From Bacteroidaceae bacterium (lineage in GTDB: Bacteria > Bacteroidota > Bacteroidia > Bacteroidales > Bacteroidaceae), in assembly GCA_017965425.1 (NCBI GenBank), contig JAGCPY010000027.1, positions 1 to 34,246 on the forward strand: DNA of 34,246 nucleotides, in the 5' to 3' direction. The position numbers and the translations under genes were made by a program. How positions within the stretch are numbered: position 1 is the stretch's first letter; each line of letters starts with the position of its first letter. The notes under the pieces are model-generated. The model was not told the origin of the DNA. It saw only the letters and a program-made list of their open reading frames with translations, and searched no databases. Positions 1-7,063 of the stretch are shown in pieces.

Positions 1-140
1 ACAAATTTACGCTAAAAGAAGAAAACTGGCAATAGGCGCTTAACGGAAGAAGTTAAGCTAAGTTAAGGGGTAACAGCGATTTACGCGATTCGATTTAAGG
101 TTTGTTTCGGTCTGTTTTGACCCAATTTAATCGGTGAAGA
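1..140. other. Junction sequence abutting truncated traG
   Basis: Reading leftwards from the traG Walker A motif, the coding frame meets a TAA at 127-129. The remaining sequence to position 1 does not continue a TraG protein in any of the three minus frames that I translated by eye: each reaches a stop or loses resemblance. Family members carry several hundred more residues here. The sequence is therefore foreign to traG and could be the end of an insertion sequence or a rearrangement joint. The window edge prevents identification. Confidence 0.5.
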
Positions 141-1500
141 AAGACTTACCGCTTCCAGAAGGACCAAGAATGAAGAAGTTACTATTGTCCGTAATCTTGT
201 TCTTGCCTTCCTTGCCGCTGATGTCGATGGCTACTGGCACTCCCTGTCGGTCTGTGTAATAGACTTTAAGAGGTGTGTCCTCACTATGCTGAATATGCTC
301 CTTGTACATGAGACAAGTGGCTGCATCGCTCAGTGTCAGGAATCGGTCATAGTCTGGGTTCATGCCGTAACAGTTGCCTGGGAATGAGTTCACAAACAGT
401 TCCAACTGATTATATGCCCTTTTGCTGATATGTATGCCCATACGGCCAAAAGAGTTCTCCAGATGGTTGGTGCATTTCTGGATATCTTCGTCGATGGGGA
501 CTGACACGACAAGATTGAAATGGGCATACACAAGTTGCTTGTTCTCTCTGGCAATCACATCCTGTACTTTCTTGATGTCCTCGACAGCAATGAGGTTACT
601 GGGATTGGGCATACTTGCATGGCGATTTTTCTTCTTGTCAAGCAAGGAAAGTTCTCGCTTCTGATTCGGCATAAAAATCATCTGATTGTAGATGACTGTC
701 TCTGCCGTAGGTATGTTGTCCACGATAGACACAAGGTCAACCGGCATTGAGGTGTTATTTACCTCAATGTTGGTATATGGGCGAATGACTCCAGGGAGGT
801 TGATGCAGTCAACATCCACAAGGCTGTATATCTTGCAGCGTTTGTTTCCCATGCTGATACACTCATCGTCAACCTTGAAGTTGGTCATAGAGACTATCTT
901 GTCGGTAAAGTTCATGGAGAAGTAGCGGTCAACATAGTCTCTGGCTGTTGCTCCATCAAGATAAATGGAATCAACACCGCTGTCTTTCAACTGGTCTTTG
1001 ACCTTACGAATCTTCACAAGGAAATCGCGCCATTTCTTGCTATCAAAGGAGAAAAGGCGACTCTTCTTGTTTTCCTGTGTGATAATAAGATAGGTCTGGG
1101 CATCAGTATATGTGCGACCAGTAAAATAGCGGAAGTAGCTTTCACTCAGAAACTCGTGGTTGTCATTGGTCTCATCCTGAAACTTCTTTCTGATAAATAC
1201 ATCCTGCTTATGGATAGCATAGCCTTCACCAAGGGTCTGGGCAAGAGCGGTCAGCAGGTTGGTAAACTCATAATAGTTGTCAATGTTTGCTGAGTATTTC
1301 TGGACGGGGTTCTCTATCTTCAGAACAGCCGAGTATTCGCCTGTCTTGGTATAAAGCACGCCGATGCCATCCACATCCTCCACAGAGAAGTAGATGTCCT
1401 GAAATATCTTCTTGCGCTTACCACCTGTACCGAAAGCCTTGACAGAGGTGAACATACCCAAGAGGATGGCTGTAAATGCTATGAGTACGTACCAAATCAT
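127..1500 (-). CDS. traG: TraG-type conjugation ATPase (VirB4-like), C-terminally truncated
   Basis: This is the N-terminal half of the VirB4-like ATPase that powers Bacteroidales conjugative transposon mating machinery at the inner membrane. Residues 1-20 form a membrane segment (MIWYVLIAFTAILLGMF). The next 400 residues match the TraG N-terminal region, ending in NFFILGPSGSGKSFF, a perfect Walker A at about 446-455. The protein then ends after Thr-Asp at residue 457. Family proteins are about 800 residues or more, with Walker B and the rest of the ATPase core after this point, so the product cannot be a working ATPase. It lies downstream of traE, traF and an unknown ORF on the same strand. 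Family assignment is confident; whether the missing part lies beyond an insertion to the left cannot be seen. Confidence 0.85.
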   Translation of the reverse strand: MIWYVLIAFTAILLGMFTSVKAFGTGGKRKKIFQDIYFSVEDVDGIGVLYTKTGEYSAVLKIENPVQKYSANIDNYYEFTNLLTALAQTLGEGYAIHKQDVFIRKKFQDETNDNHEFLSESYFRYFTGRTYTDAQTYLIITQENKKSRLFSFDSKKWRDFLVKIRKVKDQLKDSGVDSIYLDGATARDYVDRYFSMNFTDKIVSMTNFKVDDECISMGNKRCKIYSLVDVDCINLPGVIRPYTNIEVNNTSMPVDLVSIVDNIPTAETVIYNQMIFMPNQKRELSLLDKKKNRHASMPNPSNLIAVEDIKKVQDVIARENKQLVYAHFNLVVSVPIDEDIQKCTNHLENSFGRMGIHISKRAYNQLELFVNSFPGNCYGMNPDYDRFLTLSDAATCLMYKEHIQHSEDTPLKVYYTDRQGVPVAIDISGKEGKNKITDNSNFFILGPSGSGKSFFTD

Positions 1501-1502
1501 TG

Positions 1503-1961
1503 TTATTCTTCTGTTTCTTCCTCAGGGTCTGAGTATTCGTCAAGAATGTCATCGTCATCTGAGATGAGGTCATAATATCCGAGCCAAATTTCCATGTAGG
1601 TGTCTATATCAAGACAGCCATTTATGGAATAATATGGCTCGTCTGGTTCGCTTACACCTTCATACTTGCCACTGATGAATGTGCTTATGTCGCCGACAAT
1701 CGCTTCCCTGAGTCTTTCAAGTAGAAGCCTTTGACCTTTCTCGCTGAAGTCATCGAGGCTCTTGTACTTGTCAGCATCAATGAAGAAAAAGGAGTAGAAC
1801 AAGGACACATTACTCTTAAAGTCAATGAAGTCCACAAACGCCATATCATTCTCGATGCTGATGTCCACTTTGAAATCACTGGGCAACTGAACAAACCTTG
1901 CACCGTCCGGTAATTGTTTTATTATTGTTAATGGTCTCATTTCAAACTCGGTCTGATTCAT
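1503..1961 (-). CDS. Hypothetical acidic protein between traF and traG
   Basis: A 152-residue protein with no family that I recognise. It has no signal peptide or membrane segment, is acidic, and ends in a strongly acidic tail (DDDDILDEYSDPEEETEE). The stop lies 2 nt before the traG start, so the two are almost certainly co-translated. In CTnDOT-type elements traF is normally followed directly by traG, so this looks like an added member of the transfer operon. A soluble partner or chaperone of the ATPase is possible but is only inference. Confidence 0.7.
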   Translation of the reverse strand: MNQTEFEMRPLTIIKQLPDGARFVQLPSDFKVDISIENDMAFVDFIDFKSNVSLFYSFFFIDADKYKSLDDFSEKGQRLLLERLREAIVGDISTFISGKYEGVSEPDEPYYSINGCLDIDTYMEIWLGYYDLISDDDDILDEYSDPEEETEE

Positions 1962-2060
1962 ATAAAGGTAGGCCCATCCTGTCGAGAGGGTGAGCCTACC
2001 GATTACACATTATTCAAATTGTGACACACTTGCTCATTTGTTTACATTTGAATTTTGGGT

Positions 2061-2363
2061 TTACATCTTCGTTGAGTAGGCATAGATGAACACTCCATGG
2101 TCTTCCTTCTTGGTGTGCAGCCCCTTCTTCTGCTTGAAGAAGATGAGAGCCGCACCAGACAAGAGGGAAACAGCGAGGACTATCAGGCCAGCAACGAAGC
2201 CAAAGATGCAGTACACAATGATGAAGCCGAGGATGGCTCCTCCAACGGCGATAGCCGCCCAAGTGATGTAGCGTCCCTGTATTCCCATGAATTCGAGCGG
2301 CTTCTGGAGTCCCTTGAACATGGGATAACTGACGTACTGGCTGTTTTTAGTCTCTTCTGCCAT
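2061..2363 (-). CDS. traF: TraF-like conjugal transfer protein (DUF4133)
   Basis: A 100-residue inner-membrane protein of the DUF4133 family, the TraF of Bacteroidales conjugative transposons. The opening NSQYVSYPMFKGLQKPLEF and GIQGRYITWAA are typical. Two adjacent hydrophobic segments at about 34-58 and 61-80 form a membrane hairpin, followed by a basic and polar tail ending AYSTKM. By position and topology it corresponds to VirB3-like subunits that sit beside the VirB4-type ATPase. It follows traE by 32 nt on the same strand. The family call is confident; the detailed role comes from family knowledge. Confidence 0.88.
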   Translation of the reverse strand: MAEETKNSQYVSYPMFKGLQKPLEFMGIQGRYITWAAIAVGGAILGFIIVYCIFGFVAGLIVLAVSLLSGAALIFFKQKKGLHTKKEDHGVFIYAYSTKM

Positions 2364-2395
2364 GTCGTTTCACTTTTAAGCCTATTGCCTTACCG

Positions 2396-2752
2396 TTAGA
2401 GTCCGAAGAACAGAGGCAGTGCCTGAGCTGCTGCAACCAGGAAGATACATGCGCCTACGACCATCATGATCTTCTTCTTCACATCCTGCTCCTCGTTGTT
2501 CATTGCGATGTACACGGAAATCGCACCGACAACTGCAACGACACCAGCAATTGCATAACACAACTTAACGACAAAGGGGATGTACTTAGCAATCTCCTCT
2601 GTGACAGTGGCGAGCGCATTGGTTCCTGCTGTGTAGTCACCCGCTGCGTTCTGGGCAAATGTTACTGCCGTTCCGCAAAGGAGCATGAGTGCAGCCATCT
2701 TCATACGATTGGGCTTGAAGATGTTCTTTGCGAACATTTTGATTTTCTTCAT
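2396..2752 (-). CDS. traE: TraE-like conjugal transfer protein (DUF4134)
   Basis: A 118-residue DUF4134 (TraE) protein. It has a basic N-terminus and a long signal-like segment (residues 18-34, ending AVTFAQ). A predicted periplasmic stretch follows, then two membrane segments (about 58-83 and 95-116) separated by the short charged loop NNEEQDVKKK. This size and topology resemble VirB2-type pilin precursors, and TraE is generally considered the pilin-like or channel component of the Bacteroidales mating apparatus. It lies immediately upstream of traF in the usual traE-traF order, and a second, divergent TraE-like gene precedes it. Confidence 0.88.
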   Translation of the reverse strand: MKKIKMFAKNIFKPNRMKMAALMLLCGTAVTFAQNAAGDYTAGTNALATVTEEIAKYIPFVVKLCYAIAGVVAVVGAISVYIAMNNEEQDVKKKIMMVVGACIFLVAAAQALPLFFGL

Positions 2753-2854
2753 TTCGTTTCCTGAAGTTTGATTGTTTTACTGATAAACTTTTCACCATTT
2801 TACACACGATATATTTCTCTTCTGGCCAGTCGAGAGTTGTTTGTTATCCTGTTT

Positions 2855-3202
2855 CTATATGATATTGTAACCGAAGAATGCTGGGAACAGCACATAAGCT
2901 CCAATCATGAATAGACATGCTCCAATGAGCATCATGATGGATTTTGTAATGTCACCTTCACCTGTCTGCATCTTGATATAGATTTGCAAGGCTCCAATGA
3001 TTGCCACCAGTCCTGCTATAGCGTATGACAGATACACCACATAAAGCATCATGGTGACGGTATAGTCATGGGCGTTTGACAGGGCATCAGCTCCCCAGCT
3101 GTAATCGACTCCACCACATTTGGCTGAAGCCAACGTCGGCAAAGAGAGCAGGATGCCCGTCAATACGACACCAAGCAAATGATTGTTTTTACAGATGATC
3201 AC
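2855..3202 (-). CDS. Second TraE-like (DUF4134) protein
   Basis: A divergent paralogue of the neighbouring TraE. I chose the GTG start at 3202 because AAAGGAG lies 7 nt upstream and the protein then begins with a basic N-terminus and clean signal segment (LLGVVLTGILLSLPTLASA). A longer reading from the ATG at 3271 would overlap the upstream gene by 83 nt. With the GTG start the product is 115 residues. Mature-region features match TraE: a soluble stretch, two membrane helices, and a loop with QTGEGDITK. The first codons overlap the end of the preceding gene by 14 nt, indicating translational coupling. Tandem TraE-like genes suggest two pilin-like subunits. Confidence 0.75.
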   Translation of the reverse strand: MIICKNNHLLGVVLTGILLSLPTLASAKCGGVDYSWGADALSNAHDYTVTMMLYVVYLSYAIAGLVAIIGALQIYIKMQTGEGDITKSIMMLIGACLFMIGAYVLFPAFFGYNII

Positions 3203-3680
3203 GGACGTTCTCCTTTTTGATAATTCTTGAATTATGCTTCTCGTTGATGAAATCATAGAAATCATCGGCATACATTGAGTATTGAGCTTCTGGTTCTATG
3301 TCTTCCATGCCGTACTCGTTTTCCTCATTGAGTTCTTCACTCGTCACCTTCTCCTTACCATCAGGAACAGGGTCAGGATCAACAGATGAATCTTCATCTT
3401 CTGGTTCATCGGTAATGGCGCCTGTAGGACTGACAACTCGCAGCCCGTCGTCGGTGATGGTGTCCGTATAGGTCATCCTTCCACCATCAAGGTCGGGCGT
3501 TTCATTGATAACCTTGGGAACTTCAATTCCATCGTCTTTCATTCCTTCCACATCGATGTCTTCTTCTTCGCTCCTCTGACCATCTGCAGGTCTGGCTGTG
3601 AGGTCAAGGGTAATCATTACCGCGAAATAGATGAAGTACCCGAAGGTGAGTACTAAAGCGAATATTGCAAACGGAGTCAT
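3189..3680 (-). CDS. Single-pass acidic membrane protein of the transfer operon
   Basis: A 163-residue protein with one N-terminal membrane helix (residues 3-26, FAIFALVLTFGYFIYFAVMI) followed by a long, very acidic, Pro/Asp/Glu-rich region of low complexity and a short basic C-terminus (IIKKENVRDHL). I do not recognise the family. It is the first gene of the visible transfer operon and its end overlaps the GTG start of the second TraE-like gene. CTnDOT-like elements also carry small less-conserved genes (traA-traD) ahead of traE, so a TraD-like position is plausible but not shown by sequence. Confidence 0.72.
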   Translation of the reverse strand: MTPFAIFALVLTFGYFIYFAVMITLDLTARPADGQRSEEEDIDVEGMKDDGIEVPKVINETPDLDGGRMTYTDTITDDGLRVVSPTGAITDEPEDEDSSVDPDPVPDGKEKVTSEELNEENEYGMEDIEPEAQYSMYADDFYDFINEKHNSRIIKKENVRDHL

Positions 3681-3890
3681 ATTTATTATGTATGATTTTT
3701 AATATTATCTAAATTTTCATACTGACAAATCTTTGCATTTTATGCCTCGCATGTCAGATTTCGACTGCAAAGTAACAGTGTTTTCAGTGAATAGAGAAAA
3801 TTTCGGTCTTTAGGAAGGCCGATATTAAATTTGTTTATGTTTATAGTATGGTATTTCTTCAAAAATCATACTATTAAACTCTGTGGACAC

Positions 3891-3927
3891 AAAAAAAGAG
3901 GAAGTCCCTCATCACTGAGAAACTTCC
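3891..3927 (-). terminator. Rho-independent terminator after primase operon
   Basis: Read on the minus strand, arms GGAAGT and ACTTCC (plus positions 3922-3927 and 3899-3904) enclose an inner CTCA/TGAG stem and are followed by CTC and a run of seven T. It lies about 40 nt past the primase stop codon. It would separate the replication block from the transfer operon, whose first gene starts at 3680. Confidence 0.7.
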
Positions 3928-3968
3928 CCGAAAGAAATAAATAGTCTAATGTTCGTATGAAAAAACTC

Positions 3969-4919
3969 TTATTTGGTTCCTGCTATGAAATCGTTAAGGT
4001 CATTATACCCCTTGTATCGGTGTGACTCGTCTATGGCCATATCAGGAAATGTCTTCATAATAGTCTTGGTTGCGGTCTTGCCAGCATCATCATTGTCAAG
4101 GTAACAATGGATGGAATCGTATTCTTTCAGGTAGGGCAGCAGTTGTTTTACCTCGCCAACTCCATTCAGGACATAATAGTCACAAGGTATTCCTAAACTG
4201 ATACCAGTATCAGGCATCCATTTTTCAATAGTCGCATAGGTTAGCATATCAAAGAATCCCTCAAAGATGCAGCAATTCTTCTGGTGAATTCCCATCGGAT
4301 ATATGGCGGAAACACTCTTTTTCCCAATACAACGCTTATTGATCTTGTTACGGGCTTCCATTCCATTGGCTACATTCATGAAGGCTATGGCATAATATCG
4401 CTTTCCACGAAGGGAATAATGGACTTCCTTGCAGAACCTTTGGGCAATGCTGTAGTCGATACGTCTCTGAATGATATAATCACGAAGGTATGGATGGGAA
4501 AGGGGTATCACCATTTCTACAACTGTTTCCAGGTTCAACTGTTCCTCTCGCTCAGCTCGCTTTCCTTCAATCCATCGTTTCTTCTCTTCTTCCTCTTCAA
4601 GTCTGGCGTTATAGTCTTCACTAAAAGACAGGTTCAAATCCTTTATCTGCCGTTCAAGATACGCCAACACCTGATGTTCAGACCACGTTGGGTTAAGTTG
4701 CTCTACAAGATTGATGATATTACCACCATTATTATTGGAACTACCAAAATCACACCAAAGATTCTTTGCAGTATTGACGGAGAAGGAGGGAGTTCTCTCT
4801 GAGCGAAGTGGGGAACAGAAGAAGTAGTTCAGCCCTTTTCGAGTACCTTCACCATAGTTATTCTCTCGCATCCATTGTAGGATGCTGACAGATTTAATTT
4901 CGTCGATTGTCATATTCAT
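3969..4919 (-). CDS. Toprim-domain DNA primase of mobile element
   Basis: A 316-residue primase-like protein of the type found in Bacteroidales mobilizable and conjugative elements. The N-terminus (about 30-75) resembles a degenerate CHC2 zinc finger: FFCSPLRSERTPSFSV and NLWCDFGS keep the fold signature but not the four metal ligands. A Glu/Lys-rich linker at about 100-130 follows. The C-terminal Toprim-like part contains CCIFEGFFDMLTYA (the Glu motif) and IHCYLDNDDAGKTA (the DxD motif), ending GYNDLNDFI. It probably primes replication of the transferred strand together with the helicase encoded just upstream. It is preceded by a 62-nt gap holding an alternating purine-pyrimidine tract and followed by a terminator. 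Confidence 0.85.
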   Translation of the reverse strand: MNMTIDEIKSVSILQWMRENNYGEGTRKGLNYFFCSPLRSERTPSFSVNTAKNLWCDFGSSNNNGGNIINLVEQLNPTWSEHQVLAYLERQIKDLNLSFSEDYNARLEEEEEKKRWIEGKRAEREEQLNLETVVEMVIPLSHPYLRDYIIQRRIDYSIAQRFCKEVHYSLRGKRYYAIAFMNVANGMEARNKINKRCIGKKSVSAIYPMGIHQKNCCIFEGFFDMLTYATIEKWMPDTGISLGIPCDYYVLNGVGEVKQLLPYLKEYDSIHCYLDNDDAGKTATKTIMKTFPDMAIDESHRYKGYNDLNDFIAGTK

Positions 4920-4933
4920 TATTTTTATTTGTT

Positions 4934-4955
4934 CGTGTATGCGCGCGCGTATGTG
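4934..4955. repeat. Alternating purine-pyrimidine tract (possible Z-DNA)
   Basis: The 22 nt from 4934 to 4955 alternate pyrimidine and purine without a break, including a GCGCGCGCG core, and are followed by an ATATATATA tract. It fills most of the gap between the helicase and primase genes in otherwise AT-rich DNA. Alternating CG/TG runs are classic Z-DNA formers; a function here is inference. Confidence 0.55.
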
Positions 4956-4981
4956 ATATATATACCCTTTAAACCTAAACC

Positions 4982-6133
4982 TTAAACTTGTTTTTCTGAA
5001 GGTGGGTTAGGATTGTCAAAACACTCTGATTTATAAACATATCCATTGCCTTCCTTAACAATTATCCCCTTGCTCGAAAGAAGTTTAAGCAGATTCTTGA
5101 TTCCATTCATTCCGCGTTTGTAGCCAGCTGCTTCATACGCCTGAGAAACAAGTTCAACCAACTCACTGTACTTTGATGGGGCATTCTCCGCAAAGAGCTT
5201 ATTCAAAATCTCTTGGTGAACTTCTTTTTCAAGACTTACAAGCGACTTTTCCCTTGGTTTTACAACCGTAACCGACATACTTGAATCAAGGACAGGAAGC
5301 CTGTCATCATCGATATGAAAGGCAAATGTCGTGAACTCCTTGTCTCGCATGTGCATCGGCTTCACCTCGCTGATGCTGTTGTTCTGAGTGTTCTTACTGA
5401 TAATCAGAACGGTCTCAGCCTTGTTCTCCAGTTCCGTACCAATGTGTCCACGTGGGTTGTTGTCATTCTTGTTCAGATGCAGGACAGTATGTATGTGAAG
5501 GTCATATACACTTGTCCATGCCATCAGAACAGTCATAACGTCGGTGGCTTCCTTGCCATTGTTAATATCGTACATAAGGTCTCTAAGTCCATCAATGATG
5601 ACAAGCCCGACACCATCGTATTTACGTAAGGCATAGTCAATGACTGCTATACGCAGCTTTGGCGTGTATTCTCGCAATCCCCAAAACATGAGACGAGGAT
5701 CATCTTTCTGGAGGGACAGACCAGATAGTTTGTAGATACGTTCTAGAACGGTATGGCAATGGTACTTGCTTTGTTCTGTATCAAAGTACAGGATGTTGCG
5801 TTTCCCTTCAGGAAGGCAAGCACGATAATTCAGTACCGTTGTATTAGTGACAGCAGCTGCTACCATTGCGGATATGTTAAATGTCTTCTTACTTTTAGCT
5901 TTACCAGTCGATGCGCTGAAATTGCCGAATGTGGCAATCGTACAGTCTCCCACAAACAATATCTTTGGAGGGACGGTTATCTCATCACATGCCCGGATTG
6001 CACCTTTGGAAAGATAGGACTCCAATTCTTCGTCGCTGAAGCTATCCTTGTTGAGCATGGACACCTCCAGCGATTGTTGCTCCAACTTATCCTGTTGGGC
6101 GGTCTGTCCTTTCTTTTTAGATTTCTGTTCCAT
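4982..6133 (-). CDS. RepA-like replicative helicase, RecA-fold ATPase
   Basis: A 383-residue AAA/RecA-fold ATPase like the RepA-type hexameric helicases of Bacteroidales mobile elements. The P-loop is the variant GKAKSKKTF at about residues 78-86, which is usual for this subgroup. The Walker B strand is GLVIIDGLRDL at about 175-185. HTVLHLNKND and GHIGTELENKAETV are the sensor and downstream motifs of the family. A short winged-helix-like C-terminus (about 310-375) follows. It would unwind DNA for replication or transfer of the excised element, working with the primase downstream. Its start codon overlaps the end of a 49-aa gene, implying coupled translation. Confidence 0.85.
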   Translation of the reverse strand: MEQKSKKKGQTAQQDKLEQQSLEVSMLNKDSFSDEELESYLSKGAIRACDEITVPPKILFVGDCTIATFGNFSASTGKAKSKKTFNISAMVAAAVTNTTVLNYRACLPEGKRNILYFDTEQSKYHCHTVLERIYKLSGLSLQKDDPRLMFWGLREYTPKLRIAVIDYALRKYDGVGLVIIDGLRDLMYDINNGKEATDVMTVLMAWTSVYDLHIHTVLHLNKNDNNPRGHIGTELENKAETVLIISKNTQNNSISEVKPMHMRDKEFTTFAFHIDDDRLPVLDSSMSVTVVKPREKSLVSLEKEVHQEILNKLFAENAPSKYSELVELVSQAYEAAGYKRGMNGIKNLLKLLSSKGIIVKEGNGYVYKSECFDNPNPPSEKQV

Positions 6134-6266
6134 CTTGTTTATTCTTCTTTGTTTTACGCTTGATGTCCTTGACAGAGATTATACACCTGTCAAGAAGTTC
6201 AACCAGACGGGAGTCTGGAAGATTCGTTCCATCAATGCTGTTTTTCTTGGGAATCTTCTTTTTCAT
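6117..6266 (-). CDS. Small basic protein, 49 aa, coupled to helicase gene
   Basis: An ORF of 49 codons starting MKKKIPKKNSIDGTN and ending KKNKQDGTEI. It fills the gap between the HTH gene (stop at 6281) and the helicase gene and overlaps the helicase start by 17 nt. The protein is strongly basic at both ends with a short amphipathic centre (SRLVELLDRCIISV). The tight packing (14-nt gap before, overlap after) and full use of the space argue that it is a real gene. No family was recognised; nucleic-acid binding is only a guess from charge. Confidence 0.6.
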   Translation of the reverse strand: MKKKIPKKNSIDGTNLPDSRLVELLDRCIISVKDIKRKTKKNKQDGTEI

Positions 6267-6280
6267 TTTTGCAAGAGTCG

Positions 6281-6625
6281 TTAGGTTCTTGACTTTGAGT
6301 TTTTGCGAGTTTTACCAGGACTATGATTTCCATTTTTCTTTATCCACTTGATGAGTTCCTTCTTCTCAAAGAAGATCATCTTTCCATGTGGTTTGAAGTG
6401 GGGAATTTCCTCGTTGCAGGTGAGTTTGTAGAGCATACTTTGGGAAATGTCTAGAAATTGACACACTTCCTTCATATTCAGTATGTCTTTGTTGGTATAT
6501 AACGCATCTTCTATTGATTTGAAACGCTGTTCAATGATGTCCGGCTGCACCGATTCTAATTCTTTGACTTGCATTTCTAACAATTCAATGCGTTTCTCTA
6601 ATCGTTCAATTTCTTTTTTTGCCAT
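6281..6625 (-). CDS. HTH protein (excisionase/MerR-like, HTH_17 type)
   Basis: A 114-residue DNA-binding protein when started at the ATG at 6625 (MAKKEIERLEKRIE). A longer start at 6667 would add 14 hydrophobic residues that do not look like a domain. The N-terminus (about 2-30) is a coiled coil (IERLEKRIELLEMQVKELE). The rest is a winged HTH of the excisionase/AlpA type: NMKEVCQFLDISQSMLYKLT, then IPHFKPHGKMIFFEKKELIKWI. Genes like this sit at the head of replication/mobilization modules in Bacteroidales elements. It is probably a regulator or directionality factor for the operon with the 49-aa protein, helicase and primase. Confidence 0.82.
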   Translation of the reverse strand: MAKKEIERLEKRIELLEMQVKELESVQPDIIEQRFKSIEDALYTNKDILNMKEVCQFLDISQSMLYKLTCNEEIPHFKPHGKMIFFEKKELIKWIKKNGNHSPGKTRKNSKSRT

Positions 6626-6686
6626 AGATATTTGTATTTTGAGTATGAATATGAGGGGAACCCTCATACCTGATGAAATTCAAGTG

Positions 6687-6694
6687 CAAAGATA
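6687..6694 (-). promoter_or_regulatory. -7 element for HTH-helicase-primase operon
   Basis: On the minus strand TATCTTTG at 6694-6687 is a perfect match to the Bacteroidetes -7 consensus TAnnTTTG and lies about 60 nt upstream of the chosen HTH start. No clear TTG was seen at the -33 position, so the promoter may need an activator. Confidence 0.55.
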
Positions 6695-6725
6695 AAGGTA
6701 GTAAGCGAGCTACATTCAGATGACT

Positions 6726-6760
6726 ACTATATACGGGCAGATGTTTCGCGGTTATATAGT
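6726..6760. promoter_or_regulatory. Inverted repeat ACTATATA / TATATAGT
   Basis: Perfect 8-nt arms at 6726-6733 and 6753-6760 lie just upstream of the minus-strand -7 element of the HTH operon. The same arms occur at 7871-7894 before the promoter of the other HTH gene. This suggests a shared operator, although the arm spacing differs (19-nt versus 8-nt centre). Confidence 0.45.
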
Positions 6761-6797
6761 TCACTTTCTTTCTTTTGCTTGGATTCTTTGTCTTTTT

Positions 6798-6816
6798 ACG
6801 TGATTAAATATCACGT
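6798..6816. promoter_or_regulatory. Perfect 7-bp inverted repeat ACGTGAT / ATCACGT
   Basis: Arms at 6798-6804 and 6810-6816 enclose TAAAT in the divergent intergenic region. The symmetry and location between two divergent units fit a repressor operator. No T-run follows on either strand, so it is not a good terminator. Confidence 0.4.
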
Positions 6817-6908
6817 TAGGATGCGAAAAATCGTATGACCTAATACAATTTTTTAGGGCAAAAATCATATTTATTTGTATTATGAAGATAGACTGCACAA
6901 TTACACCA

Positions 6909-6916
6909 TACCTTTG
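6909..6916 (+). promoter_or_regulatory. -7 element for rightward gene at 7027/7064
   Basis: TACCTTTG matches TAnnTTTG exactly and lies 111 nt upstream of the ATG at 7027. A -33 TTG at the correct distance is not obvious. The roughly 340-nt region between the divergent genes (6,720-7,026) holds this, two inverted repeats and no convincing gene. Confidence 0.45.
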
Positions 6917-7063
6917 CAGCTGTATTTTGAAAAGAAATACAATCATGAAGTATGAAATCAGTAAAAAAACAATAATGTTATTGAGATATTCAATTTATAG
7001 TAAAATTTAATTAACACAAGAAGAAAATGACACGGTTAAAGAACAAATCCGTTCTCTCTCTTT

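Noticed and set aside
2097-2399. 100-codon plus frame opposite traF
   Set aside because: Antisense to a recognised DUF4133 gene with typical hydrophobic segments; no support for the plus frame.
4982-6133. Helicase P-loop GKAKSKKTF as a broken Walker A
   Set aside because: This variant is usual for RepA-like helicases of Bacteroidales mobile elements, so it is not evidence of inactivation.
6761-6946. 61-codon minus frame upstream of the HTH gene
   Set aside because: It spans the divergent regulatory region with inverted repeats and the rightward -7 box, and the peptide is AT-driven low complexity.
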